DNA of 64,000 nt. Source: Ciona savignyi. Taxonomy: Eukaryota > Chordata > Ascidiacea > Phlebobranchia > Cionidae. Position 1 is the stretch's first letter, and each line of letters opens with the position of its first letter. The stretch lies in contig CH003190.1 in NCBI GenBank assembly GCA_000149265.1, positions 1 to 64,000 of the forward strand. Direction: 5' to 3'. The notes beneath the pieces are model-generated. The model had not been told where the DNA came from. It saw only the letters and a list, made by a program, of their open reading frames with translations, and made no database searches. The position numbers were made by a program, and so were the translations under genes. Shown one piece after another: positions 47,162-59,491 of this stretch.

Positions 47162-50100
47162 CAGGGCCCGATAAAATTTTTTGCCGTACTGGAACCAATC
47201 TTTTTGACTAAAAACCGTACCGGGACAAAAATCGACAATAAAAACTAGCCATGCCGTATTTCCACGCGTGTAAGATTGTTAATTTTACTTTGCGCGGCTT
47301 AAAAGTCGGATACGACGCACTAACGGTGACATTGAAATTAATTAGACCGAACCGCGGTCTTTTCGATATCGAGTGCAGCAATGCGTGCAATAAACTATAA
47401 ATAGTTTATTCGGCGTCTTTAGACCACCTCGCTTACCACTATCCTAAATTATAATCTTTAGAAAATGTCAACATATTTCAAATAATCGATTGTATTGGAA
47501 GTTAAAACATAAGTACATAGGCTAAAACACAATCAAACGAAAAAACGGTAAACTTTAAGAAAGTAATGAATACGGAACGTGCAGTCCAAACATGCAGAAA
47601 CAACAGCAATAGATTAGTTTTCGAACAAAGATAGGCGTTTATTCGCAGCATTCTGAACTCTTTGAACTACCGTTGAAGTGTAAAATTTGTGGTCGTTCGT
47701 TACGAAATGCCATGGATTTCCTGCAAAATACACATTTAAAGCAGCCTTTAGCATTGCATCTGCACATAAAGGATCTGGTCCGTTGCAACGGACAAAACAA
47801 ATGTTTTCAACTGTGCTGTGATTTAGAGGTCGGGATTCTGCGTCGACATCTGAAACCAGAGAGAACTGCGATTCAACAATACACTCATTAAAGGAACGTG
47901 TAAGGAGCTCTAGGGCAAACGAAATGATAAACTTGCAGTTGTAAAACTTGTTTGGTGTGGTACATATTTGATACCACAAAATCTCCTGCGTTATATCCAC
48001 TGAGGCACTCATTATTTCTAATGTATAGAGACGTGTATTCAGATACAAGCCTTTCCTTTTCTTCATTGAGAAGTGGTTGCCTACAAACTCCGGGAATGTC
48101 TGTCATTTTTTCAAGCAAGTGTAGTCGCGTATCTATTGTAGATGGGTGTTTGAAATTAAACACTTTCTCCGTATAATCCAGCCACATGGGCCACGGATGA
48201 AATCTCCTGATTATATGATTGGAAAGTTGTTGAATATATGCTGCAAATTCTTTCATTGAAATGTTAATAAGAGAAGCAATGCCATCGTCGCCATACTCCG
48301 GTTGTTCAGTGGCAGCTGGTATTTGTCGCGTTATTCTGCCCTGTTGTCTCGGTAACAATAGGGGAACCCCCTGCATTTCAGCCTTATCTCGTATGGTTGA
48401 CACAGTCTCCCTGAAACGACTCCAGGTGTTCCAGTCTGGGCGAGTATTAAGGTCTGTTAACTGAATTTCTTCAGGTACTGAACATCGCATTAAAGCCTCT
48501 TTTGCATTTTTCAGTCGAGCAAGCAAGACGTTTGTGGTGTACATACCACTCCATGGCAAAATATTATCCCTCTGAAATTGTTTTGATGCGGTTGTAAGAA
48601 GCTTGCTGATTTCCAGCATGAAGCTAAGATTTAGTGCACAACGAATGCTGCACAACTTTGCAATGTTCTCCTGTGCGTTTAGTGCTTCTGGCGAATTTGA
48701 CGCAGCAATTTGTTGATAAACGGTGTAGGTCGGAGCATACATACGTAAGAATGCTGAATATGAGCGATGCACATACTCTACAAAGCGAGTCTCGGAAAAG
48801 AGGTTAAACTCCAAGAAGGTTAGATTTAGTTCTTCAGTTATGGTTTTCAGTTTGTCTCGTTTTGATGCGCTTCGTAAATCCACCATGACAGTAGTAAGGA
48901 AAGCGTCCAGATTGGTCAACCAAGGCGTGGCCGATTTCGCATCTTTTGCTGATAGCTCCAAGCGGTGAGCGAGATCCCACAAACAAACTTGTTCGGTATA
49001 TTCTGTGCTTAAATTTAATATTTCCGATATACTTTTATGTATTTGCAGGTTACGAATATACTGGCCGTCTCCAGCGAATCCTGAAAAGCGGTCTCTTAGC
49101 TCCCCTATTGTGACACCAAGTTCTCGTGTGGCTATGTCCATCATGGTGCTAGTTAAGCTTTTCCTAGCCCCACTAGCTTGATCTGGGTGGCCCAGATAGA
49201 AAGATTTAAACAGCACGTTGTCTTTGAGGACAATAGTCCTAACAGCAACACCCTGCACAGATTCTTTCTTTATCTTTGCTTTGTCTGCTACCAGTACGAT
49301 TGGACGCGGCTTACCCCTACAAATCAGTGGCTCCGACAAAAAATTACACAATCGTGTGGAAATAATGCGTTTGAAAATTGGAAGAAGTTTGCGTACAAAT
49401 ATTTCGCTATGATTAATATTACCAATGTCAATATTGTTATGTGACAGTAGACCTAATTTTCGTTCAAAACTTTTGAACGGCTCACCATAGAAAATAATTT
49501 CATATGCTAGGTTGGACAGCAGCATTCCGACCGTTGTGGCTCGCTTCTCGCGCTTTCTGTTGATAGCGGCTTCCGTTTGAATTTTATTTTGATTGATGCT
49601 ATGCGTTGTGCTGGTGAGGTGTCGTTTGAGGTGCGCTTTTAAATTGACCATTTCTCTGCTTAGGTTAAGTGAATCGCTATTAAGCGATTCAGAATCCGGA
49701 ATTTTAAAACAACCGATCATATTAAAAGCAGCCCGAGGTAATGTGCCATCTTCCGAAGTTATTAGCGACATGCAATCTATCAACTGAATAATTTCATTAA
49801 TGTTCCGTGTAGCTTTTAATCGAACTAATATGTCAGACTCGCGGTCGTGTGCGGTTGGAGATGAAACAGACAAAGAATTCGTCGAATTATTCATTGAAAA
49901 TGTGTCAAATTTAGAGTTCATTGTTTGTATTGCATTTAATACCTCCTGTAACTGAGTATTGCCTGAGTATTCTGGCTGAGAATTCTCTGTATCTGGTTCC
50001 GATACTAACTGCCTTTTTCGACTAGCAGCAAGTGGCGCAGATGCATTTGAAGTTTTGGGCAAACCAAATATGCTATCTAGTGTTCTTTGACTTCTGTCCC

Positions 50101-50848
50101 CACAACCTAAGCTCCATTTATCCTGCTTTTCTGGGTGTTTAGCCTGGTAATGTTGCTTCATGTTGCGCCATTCCAATCGGCTATTGCATTCAAGGCAACT
50201 CACTACCTCGTGAGATGGTTTACCGGACGGTTTGATCTTTTTCATAACGAAAGATAATAAAGTTTTCGCGTTATCTGTGATTTAAACAGAATGTCTATCA
50301 TTAAAAAAGGGGAGCTTGTTAGGAAACTACATTATAAAAATTACGTGTTAGTCTTATTATATTTGGTAGTAGTAGCGTAGCCTATCTTCATCTGATTCGG
50401 ATATTACTACGTTATAACTAGTTAAAGTTCTAACAGTTATTGCATGTGCGTCAAGTTTAAAATATAAACCTTAAGATAAAACAGCGAAATATAACTGAGA
50501 AATTAGCTAATCCCTGTTCTGGCCTAGCCTAAACAAAACGATAGCCTAGTCCAAGTTAAATGATAACAATGAATAATGATGCATTGTTACAAATATTGTT
50601 TATTACGTCTGCGAAATGCCGAAATCATAGAGTCAACAATCTTTAAAGAAAAATCTTACCTTATTGTCTAAATTGAGGTATTATTACGATTTGTATGTTG
50701 TGTGGTTTATCGCAGGTCGCGCACAAGTTAATCGGCGTAAAAATAAATCAAAACTTAGCGTTTTTTTTCCGGCGGATCAAAGCCGTACCGCGGACCGATT
50801 GGCCGTACGGGAACCGCGTTTCCGGATTCCCGACTTTATCGGACCCTG
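47162..50848 (-). mobile_element. Inner hAT transposon with 8-bp target duplication AAAGGGAC
   Basis: Ends CAGGGCCCGATAAA and TTTATCGGACCCTG are inverted with one mismatch. AAAGGGAC flanks both (47154-47161 and 50849-50856). At 3687 bp with a nearly full-length transposase it is close to an autonomous size. Perfect target duplications and one dominant open frame suggest it is the youngest layer of the nest. It separates the two Harbinger genes without interrupting either. Confidence 0.92.
47614..50245 (-). CDS. hAT superfamily transposase, near complete, one apparent frameshift
   Basis: A 785-codon frame runs from 50245 to 47888. The N-terminus has a BED-like C2H2 finger (CLECNSRLEWRNMKQHYQAKH). 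The middle carries ADKAKIKKESVQG, then FYLGHPDQASGA, RDRFSGFAGDGQY and WDLAHRLELSAKD, which fit the catalytic core of a hAT group common as multicopy proteins in marine animals; Asp in ADKAK and AGDGQ are candidates for the triad. SETRFVEYVH follows. The C-terminal dimerisation region is in a second frame (to 47614): LLTRSFNECIVESQ, FVRCNGPDPLCADAMLKAAL and PWHFVTNDH. The switch lies near 47950 and I see no intron there, so a single indel probably disables it. Confidence 0.8.
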
Positions 50849-51016
50849 AAAGGGACAATAGATTATATTTATATGCAATAAAATTTCATGCGGTACATAT
50901 ATACAATACAAACTATATGCCACATATATATATGGATTGCAGTTTATATGTTTAAGACAATGGATAAATCGGGTCATTCGTCCAAACAATTTAAATAAAA
51001 AAAATTATCAAACTGA

Positions 51017-52445
51017 CTACAGGGTAAAACTAAAAATTCTATTTACTTGAAACTTGTTTGAAATTTTTTGCCTTTTAGGGTGTGGTGCTGGAGAATCACA
51101 ATCGACTTCTAGCGTGATAGGGTTATTATCATAACTGGACGTCGATTGAACATCACTAAGATTGAATACATCTTTCTCTGCAAATGTTTTTAAGAGCACA
51201 GATAATAATAAATATAAAAAATAAGGCTACAAGACAAAAACAAAGAATAATAGGATGTATATTCATATTTTATACCCTTGAATGTTAAAAGACAAGGGGT
51301 GTTAGCACACAGCCAATTGTCAGATTACTGGTTTCCAACATTGGGTTACCAAAGCTATTGCATATGATTGAGACATTTTAACAGCTTGATCAATTTAGTT
51401 AGGTAATCTTCGCTTAGTGGTCTAAGCCAGCAGATGGTTTCGATTATAACTTTTAGCCAAAAACTGATTCTTTTTAAAGAACTGTGATATGCATCCAAAA
51501 ATAAATAAAATTGTCAACATGTATATACATATAATGTACGATAGGTCATAAATACAATATCTCTGGCAAGGTAAAACTTTTTCTGATTGTAAAATTCAGA
51601 TAATTATCTGACCTGTCACATCTGTCTCACTCATGTCTGCAACACTAACAGCTGGCAATACTACTGAACTACATGTCCTGTAAGTCAAAGTGAAATAAAT
51701 TTACTTATAATCCTATTAATATAAACATTGTACAACAGGCTTTGAAATTAACTAGTAAAACAAGTAATCTTTACAATGTACCAGTAGAATGTAAGATTTA
51801 TGTGTGTTTAAATAATGTCTAGCTAATGTTAACTGACAATTTACAGGCCTGGCTCTGTACTTCGTTTAAGTCAGTATAAATAAGAGCTGATAGGCTAAAC
51901 TCTCTTTAGCTTGTAGACAATTAACTGCCACACCATTTATAAGCAAAAAAACTTACACTTTGTGTCTCAAGTGATCATTTAAAAACTGCAGAGCCTCGTA
52001 GTGAGTCCAGCATGATTGCCATGACGCAGCTGCTCCACTTTTTTGAGAATCCATTTTGCCCCGGCGTTCTTTGGCATAACGGTCCCTTAAACTTTTCCAC
52101 CGTTTAGAGCATACTTCAGCTTTGCAGAATAAATATGTTATTATCTTTGCAATACTAGCTTAAAATTACATGAACATTTATTTATATAATAATTAAACCT
52201 GACAATCAAACATTATAACCATACCAACATTCATAGTTTTCCAAATATTAAAATTTTGCATCCCTAGGTGGCAAAACAACAAGTTTAGTTTAGACTACCA
52301 GTTTCTTACGAGATTGTTTCAATTGAGATCCAATTTCTTTCCAAGCATTTTCTTTTCGAATGTTGTCCTTTTTGCCGCTGCATTGCGAACTGTACAGGCA
52401 AGGATATTTTCTAACCAATTCAATCAAAATTTCATTAAAGTTCAT
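51017..52445 (-). CDS. MADF-domain DNA-binding protein of the Harbinger element (four exons, 174 aa)
   Basis: Four exons join in frame with canonical GT-AG borders: 52445-52310, 52119-51957, 51677-51613 and 51177-51017. Together they are 525 nt, giving 174 codons and a stop with all phases consistent. Exons 1 and 2 encode a MADF domain: MNFNEILIELVRKYPCLY at the start, NAWKEIGSQL, and EVCSKRWKSLRDRYAKERR. MADF is a Myb-like helix-turn-helix. Exon 3 is short and acidic. Exon 4 ends with PHPKRQKISNK, a possible nuclear signal. In Harbinger elements a partner of this type binds the transposon ends and carries the transposase into the nucleus. Unlike the transposase it looks intact. Exon joins are my own reading and need transcript support. 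Confidence 0.75.
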
Positions 52446-53524
52446 CGTGCCGTTCTGTAATTTAGGTTACATGTAATTAGGCTTACCAAAAGTCAAGGTA
52501 CTTAATATAACAATCTGCAAACCAGTATAATTTAAAATAGTTTAGTAGCTAACAAATTAGGCATATGGGCAAACGACTAAGAATGGAATACGGTACCTGT
52601 ATACCCGTAGTTATTTGCATTTTGTCCTATTTTAAGTGCATTTACAAATATTGGTACGAAGGTAATTAGCCTACTAAAATACAGTTAGAAAGAAATAGCA
52701 CTATGCTCTATGGTGTCAACTTGTATTTTTATACATTTTACACGATACTCGTTTTTTCAAAAGTGATTTCTTACTTACTTCAAGTATCTTTGGACTTGGT
52801 CTACACTCCCTGTTGTACTTTGGCCAAGTATTTTAGGTCTACCTATTGCTAACCTGCCGACACAATTCAAATTTAACGGTAATATATTTGCTTGCTTTCA
52901 ATATATTATACATCCTACTATTTACTATTATGATGGGCAAAACAGAAATGAATATTTGCCGCCACTACCGCGCGTAAAAGATAAACTAAATTTATGTCTG
53001 CCGCTGCCGCAAAAACCAACCGCAAAGCCGCACGAACGCAGCAAAATCGGCTGTGTGTATACGCTAGCCGCTGTCGCGAACCGCCAACTGCGATATTTTA
53101 CCGCCAAACGCGTTCTGTGTGGAGGCGGCTTTATTAAACCTTGCGGCTCCCTCATAAAGCCAAAATTTTCTAACTGCAAGTATTGTATATTGCATATCCA
53201 CTAGCACGCATTTGGATACCCGTTTAAAACTCTTACAGTCAATCAATGCAAAAGCAGTTATTTGACAAACCATTATTCGAAAACAATGCAACGATAGTCA
53301 GCAAATAGTGGCAGTTGTTAACACCGAACAATGGATTTTTAAAAAGTAAAACGAATACTTTGTGGGGCTCACCAGGCTCATACATCTCCAACTAACACAT
53401 GTAATGTATTTTTTTGTGAGAAAACAATATAATAAATGCAGCAACTTCCGAATGTTTTCGCGGCGCCCTTGGCAAAGTCTCGCGGCTCCCCAGGGCGCCC
53501 AGTTTGGGAACCGCTGCGTTAAAC

Positions 53525-54865
53525 AATAATAATATATTAATAAAGTGAAAATAATTCGCAAAACGGGATCTTTTGGTAATAAAAGTTTGTTTTATCTAGT
53601 GCCAAAAGCGAGATATTACAAGAAAAACAAAAATTAGATATACAAAACATATTAACCACTTTGAACCAAATTAGCAATTCTTATCCAACTTGGATACTGG
53701 CTTTTGTAATTGGAAAAAATGTCACTTAAAAAACATAGCAACAGTAGCTTACATAACGATTGCTACCTATCAAAAATAAGCAGGCCAGGGAATATAGCAA
53801 GCAGCTAATATACAAAGAAAACCAACCGAAATTTAGAACAAAACCGATATTGCACCACTCGAAGCAATTTTGACGGGATTCTTTTTTTGTGTCGCCAGGG
53901 TATAGCTAGCTGTAAGAGGCCATACAGACACACCCAGTCAAACTTAATGCAGAGAAGTACGAACCAGACATGAAACGATGGATTTCCCGTAAAGAACGAA
54001 ACAAATGTTAGTTAACAACACACATGATATTCAAAACGAAATATTGAAATAATTGCAAATATCATTTTAAGGGAAACAGTTTTGGAAATCATGCGTCATT
54101 GTGGACAAAGAATCAAACATCTGAACAAAGTAGTATGTGTGTGTATGTGTAATGTTCATCTGAAAGAGGTGGAAAACGGACAAAACGAATTCTACTACGC
54201 TTACAAAATATCACCAAAAATGCATTGCTTTCAGCCGGACTAAAAATCGAAAGTTGCCGCGGCCAATCAATCATAATATGATGCTGCTAATAAATATGTC
54301 GGGACGACTAAACGGAGTTTAAAAAAATGAAATCTTTATATCCAACCATGTTGTTGTATACAATGAATGCAATAAATGCATCGGTAACCAATTAAACTTG
54401 GTTGTTGAAAAGGAGTCTTGTTTACCAAACGCGCATTATTATCATCAGTAGTGCACTTTTATTAAATCACCCCAAACGTTTTTTGTCACTCAGGTTGTTG
54501 ATTTCTTAATATATATATTTAAAAAAGACTGGTTATATTAACTGAAATCCTCTCAAATAAGGCATGCTTCCTAAGAAAAACCCTTACAGGTGTGTATGAT
54601 TTGGTTAATATTTTAGCTTAAAGTTTTGTTTTACGAAGGTATCGATTTAAAAACTTATACAAAGATGGGATATTGTTGCTTGAATTTATTTTACATTTAA
54701 TGTAAATATATACTGTAACGTAGACTACTAGCAATGTTATTATCAACCCTTAGGCTACGAACTGAGAAATTTGGTATACATATGCATAGGAGTTTTAACA
54801 AATTTATTTCTGGAGTAAATTTAAGTTTATGTTGTAACACTAAAAAATGGATGACAGTTTTTAGA
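53525..54865. other. No recognisable gene
   Basis: AT-rich sequence without motif-bearing frames or obvious repeats. Confidence 0.5.
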
Positions 54866-54878
54866 TTCACGTTCTGGC

Positions 54879-55094
54879 ATGGATAAGAGAACTTTTATTG
54901 TACACAATAAAACAACACAAAATGAACCAAGGAGAACGTCTGAAAGTATCTCTGAAGATGCTAGCCCCATAGAAGAAAATGTTTATTTAGAAACATTACC
55001 CATTGACATGACTTGGTGCCGTAGCAAAAAACTACATGCATTTCACAAAATAACGCCAGACTGGACTTGCATTAATAAAAACCCTCATTTTTAA
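54879..55094 (+). other. Small open frame, unknown
   Basis: A 71-codon frame has a protein-like composition (IDMTWCRSKKLHAFHKITPD, three Cys, several aromatic residues). Downstream frames to about 55376, including VTQGFVGCIGGYRFKKN, look similar in character but are out of frame, with stops between. I cannot assign a family. It may be the remnant of another transposon gene. Confidence 0.3.
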
Positions 55095-55379
55095 ATTATC
55101 TGCTTGGATAAAGAAGTGATAAAGCATCCATGTATTGCAATCAATCCACTTGTCTGCTGATGAAACAATTCTTCAAGCATTACTATGCATTGACAATGAG
55201 TTTTATGGGGAACTGAAATCACCCAGTATTTTAACATGCATCCAAATCTGGATTTCGTCACACAAGGCTTTGTCGGTTGTATTGGAGGATACCGTTTTAA
55301 AAAAAATGTAGGCTTTACATGCAAGCTGCAAAGAAGCAGAAGCGTGCAAGATCTGCTAAAATACAAAACATTCTAAACC

Positions 55380-56709
55380 CTTATAAAAGGGGCTGGCTTT
55401 GTTTAAGAAGTTTAAACAAACTCCTTGATTTGTAATGCGTAACGGATTTACCTTCTTGAATATTTGTTAATGGCATTAATTGTTGAAAATACAAGTTCAG
55501 AACAACTGATTTTGCTTTATAACTGCAGTAATCTACAACACGTTTTTGGCGTGTAATGCTTTTGTCCGCCAAAACAACAACACGCGTGTTATCGCAGATT
55601 TTCACGGGATTTTGTTCAAATAACACGCCTTAGCAGAACACGTGTTTTCTTATACGCGAACAAATTGCCGTGTGAACTGTGAATATAACACGCCAAGTTT
55701 TCTAGTGAAATAATGCACATCGAAACGAAAATATGTGGATGATGAACACAGGACGTTTTTAGCAGAGTGGGAGAGCTTTTTTTTTTGTTGAACGTAATGG
55801 CAAGATATTCTGGCTTAAGGGCTCCACACACATATAGCGTTTCGCGTCTGCCGCGTTGGGTCATACACACACTCGCGCCAGACAAACGCAAGTCGAGAGA
55901 AGTGGCTAAATAGCGTCAAACGTCAGAGTTAAAAATATTTTAACCTTTGCGCTAGACGCAATAGGCAGAAAAATGAAAGAGACACTGTTTTAACTTGATT
56001 ATTTCAATAAAAATCAAGGTAGGCCAGAGAATAAGTAAATAATGATTATTTAAGTACAGCATTATAACATTTATTTGTTTAGTTGGTTTTAAATATCATT
56101 TAAACTAAGTTTTAGCACAATTTTGGTATGACATATGTCCAAAACGGATTTTAATGAGTTTATCTGTGAGCGAATTCGTTGTGGCAACATGTTCAACATG
56201 GGAACATGATGAAAATATGCAATTTTTGCAAGATCACCTCCATCACTGATTGTAAGTACCGGTATCTGTTTGTATTGTTTATAAAATGTAGCATGTTTCC
56301 ATTGGACAAGGCAGTTAGCGCACATTGCTTGAACCAAGTACGGGTACCAGTAGTTTAGTAGGTTTAACAAGTATACTGGTGAAGTGGTAACTTTAACTAA
56401 CAGGCACACAACACAGGGATAGTTCTGGTTAACTGACTGTCGGCCCATTTATTGTAATATTCCCACCCTAAAGTAGCTTTTTTTTACACCTGCATACATT
56501 GATGTATTGTTTGTTGCCAAAACATTAAGACTGACTGTTGTTTGCAGGACTGTTTTTTAACATTCAATAGCAAGAGCAACCAACAACATCCAGGGAAACA
56601 GACTCACCGATTGAAAGTTTTTAAATCGCTGGGTCAAGTGGCGGTAAGAGTTTTTTTTATACTCTAGGCCGTAGCACATTTGCAACTTATAATTCTACTT
56701 TTCTTTTTA
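55380..56709. other. No recognisable gene; possible MITE-like GC-rich patch
   Basis: 55555-55920 has repeated AACACG/CGTGTT strings and a GGCTCCACACACATATAGCG motif reminiscent of Harbinger ends, but no matching second end was found. The T-rich tract ending TTTTTACAG just before 56713 looks like a splice acceptor. Confidence 0.35.
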
Positions 56710-56714
56710 CAGAG

Positions 56715-57151
56715 TGTAAGGCCTCTATCTGGTGCGACCTATACTTAATTAAACACCCGAGTCCTTAACATGGAAAACAGTGTTAACGCGCTGACCCGCA
56801 CACTTGATATCTCACTTGATTGATGGTACTTTATTTACTGATGAGTGTTCAGCGATCAGCGATCAGCGGTTTTCTATTATACAATTTAACATAAATACAC
56901 ATAAATAAACGACAAATATTAATAATCAATTTGCTTACCAACTGTTTTTTCCGTATATATAGGTCTATTCAAATTCAGTAAAATTGTTTCAGTATGTGTC
57001 GGTAGAGGAATCAGAACAAAAAAGGAAAGAAAACCACGAGGTTGCAGAAATATAAAGCATAATAATTATTACTAAAATGACGTCACAATACTGAACATAG
57101 ACGTTTCAAAAAACATTAATTTTAAGTCAAAACAGATTTACAGATGTTACA
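56715..57151 (-). repeat. BEL 3' LTR (437 bp)
   Basis: TG...CA ends; holds only two to three copies of the CAGCGAT unit near 56848-56867. The flanking CAGAG duplication is intact. Confidence 0.92.
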
Positions 57152-57166
57152 TACCCCCCCACAAAT
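57152..57166 (-). other. Polypurine tract of the BEL element
   Basis: Immediately inside the 3' LTR the minus strand reads TTTGTGGGGGGGTA, a G-rich run in the position where plus-strand DNA synthesis is primed in LTR elements. Confidence 0.7.
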
Positions 57167-57471
57167 ATATGTCCCATATATTTAAAAAACATTACAAAAC
57201 ATCGGTAAAGTGAACAACAACGAAATATCGGAAGGTACATACTTTAAAACGGTAAAAGGGGCAAAAACACGTAGTATCAGCGAACAATAACGGCAAGTTT
57301 GCGATGCGAGTGAAATGTGTCAGCAAGAACGTAGGAAAGAAAATCAGTACATAAACAGAATCAGTAATTGCGCAGAAATATATCGGTAGAAATGCGTTAA
57401 GCGGTCGGTACACACGCAATAAAGGGAAGTGGTGTCATATAAACGAAATACAAAGGCTACGTATCAAACGT

Positions 57472-59491
57472 TTAGGAATCTTCGGAATCAACAATCAGAC
57501 ACAATTTAGCAATTGGCCGCTTTACGAGACTGTTGGGCGTCTTAACCAGAACCGTACGCACGACTCCGTGTTTATCAGCATATGTGTCCATTACACGGCC
57601 CAGTACCCACTTCGAACGGGGCTGGCTCTCGTCCACTAGCAGCACTATATCGTTGATTTCAAAGTTTGATCTTTTGCTGTACCACTTTTGGCGTTTAATC
57701 AAGTTGGGCAAAAATTCTGACACCCAGCGTTTCCAAAATATATTGGCCATATGTTGCACTTGGACCCATCTTCGTCTTGCGTACGACGCTTTCTCATCGA
57801 AGAGGCCTGGAGCTTCATTTGGTGAATCACGCAGTAACAGCAAGTGATTCGGCGTTATCGGTTCATCGCTGTGCGGATCGATAATGACAGGAACGAGCGG
57901 CCTTGAATTAACAATCGATTCCACTTCTACGAACAGTGTATTCAAAGCTTCGTCAGTAAGCAGGCCCTTTGGAAGCGACACTGGACATACAGGCCATTTG
58001 CTCTCCGCTTGCCATAGAAAGTCGGGTCCATTTATCCATCGTCCGGATTGTGTCAGTAGTTTAGTGGTAAGTCCGCGAGTTGCGTCATCGGCGGGATTCA
58101 GTTCAGTAGGGACGAATTTCCAACGATTAATATCTGCATAGCGCTCGATTTCGGCGATTCGGTTGGCAACAAACGTAGGAAATCGTTTCTTACAATTGTA
58201 TATTGTCTGTAATACCGCGGTGGAATCTGTCCAAAAGGTTGATTGGCAGCTCGTCAAGTTTAATTCTCTTCTGGCTAATTGGTCATGGCGGACAGCCAGA
58301 ACGGCTGCCGTTAATTCAAGTCGTGGAATAGACATGGTGCTCATCGGAGCTACTCTGGCTTTTCCGATGAGAAACGAGCAATGTATATTTCCTTTAATAT
58401 CAATAAAACGCAGATAAGACACTGCGCCATAAGCCACGGTAGATGCATCTGCAAAGTGATGAAGTTCAGTATGAATAACTTTTCCCAGTGACGGTGGTTT
58501 AAAGCAGCGTTGGACTCTAACTTGTTCAAGTCCAGGTAAATCTTCCAGCCAGTTGATCCACTCATTTTCCTCTTCTTGGGAGACCTTTTCATCCCAGTTT
58601 AATCCTCGTTTACACAGTCTCTGCCACAACAGCCTTCCTTTAATCAGGACGGGGGCCGCGAAACCCAGGGGGTCGTATATCGAGCTAACGACCGACAAAA
58701 TTCCTCTTCTGGTTACCGGCTTCTTCTGTGGTGTAACAGTAAATGAAAATTCATCCGATTGGACTCTCCATTGCACACCAAGGACGCGCTCGTCCAAGCA
58801 AGCATCGATATTAAGAGAAGACGCGTTCTTCGCTCTTTCCTTTTCAGGAATCGTTTTCAGTACTTCCGCATTGTTAGACAACCATTTCGTTAGGTGGAAT
58901 CCTGTACGAGCAAGCAGCTCTCGCAGATCAGTTACAAGCTTGGTAGCTTTATCTATGTTCTCGACAGACACTAAGCAGTCGTCGACGTAAAAGTTATTCT
59001 TGACCACATTCGCAGCCAAATCGTCGTAATCGTCTCCGTACACACGGGCGCATTCCTTTAAACAGAATGCCGCGCAGCTAGGTGACGACGTCGCACCCAA
59101 ACAAATGGACCAGCATCTGGTACACAGTCGGGTTATCTTGTAAATTGCCACCTTTCCACCAAAAGAAAGCTCAGCATATCAGTATCCCTTGGATCGACTC
59201 TAACTTGGTGGAACATTCCTTCCACGTCGGCCACTAGGGCGATTTGGTTCTGACGAAAGCGAGTCAGCACACCTATGAGACTGTTCGTTAAATCTGGTCC
59301 TTGCATCAGTACATCGTTTAGCGAAAGGCCATTATGTTTCGCCGCGCAATCAAACACCACACGCACTTTACCGGGCTTGCGTGGATGTACGACAGGGTTG
59401 GTGGGGAATAAACCACCGTTTTCTAGAAGCGTGAATTTCAGTAGCGGGTACTTCCCGCGCATACCCCTTTTCAATGTATGACTGTACAGCA
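57472..59491 (-). pseudogene. BEL/Pao RT, RNase H and integrase C-terminus, integrase core deleted
   Basis: 59491-59133 has [18 protein letters not shown] and the first catalytic block [13 protein letters not shown]. After two close frameshifts near 59150, a 559-codon frame (to 57472) carries GATSSPSCAAF, NNFYVDDCLVS (catalytic YVDD), RGILSVVSSIYDPLGFAAP, then RNase H with HHFADAST, SIPRLELTAAV, TFWTDST and NPADDATRG. Directly after GPDFLWQAESKWP the frame jumps to LLTDEALNTLFVEVESIVN, the end of integrase. The HHCC zinc region and most of the DDE core are gone without loss of frame. The remaining C-terminus has FWKRWVSEFLP, NDIVLLVDE and RSKWVLGRV. Confidence 0.88.

Larger units (their letters stand above)
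45242..53130. mobile_element. PIF/Harbinger element with TTA target duplication, itself carrying a nested hAT
   Basis: Inverted ends begin AGCCGCCTCCACACAGAACG on the left and mirror it on the right. TTA flanks both (45239-45241 and 53131-53133), fitting the TWA preference of the superfamily. The element carries the expected gene pair: a nuclease-type transposase (plus strand, 45518-46833) and a MADF/Myb-like DNA-binding protein (minus strand, 52445-51017). The genes converge. A 3.7-kb hAT (47162-50848) inserted between them, so the Harbinger itself is about 4.2 kb. Subterminal regions are rich in GCGGT/ACCGC motifs, likely binding sites. Confidence 0.9.
45195..53516. mobile_element. Outer non-autonomous hAT element, split by a Harbinger insertion
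   Basis: Inverted ends CAGCGGTTCCCAAACT and AGTTTGGGAACCGCTG are flanked by the 8-bp duplication CGTTAAAC (45187-45194 and 53517-53524). Its own sequence is only 45195-45241 plus about 53134-53516, roughly 430 bp in total, with no coding capacity, so it is a MITE-like element. Everything between is a later PIF/Harbinger insertion. Perfect 8-bp duplications and TIRs are the signature of hAT transposition. Confidence 0.9.

Noticed and set aside
45195-53516. First reading of this region as a single 8.3-kb hAT or Harbinger element with two transposases
   Set aside because: Three separate pairs of ends and target duplications show nested elements instead.
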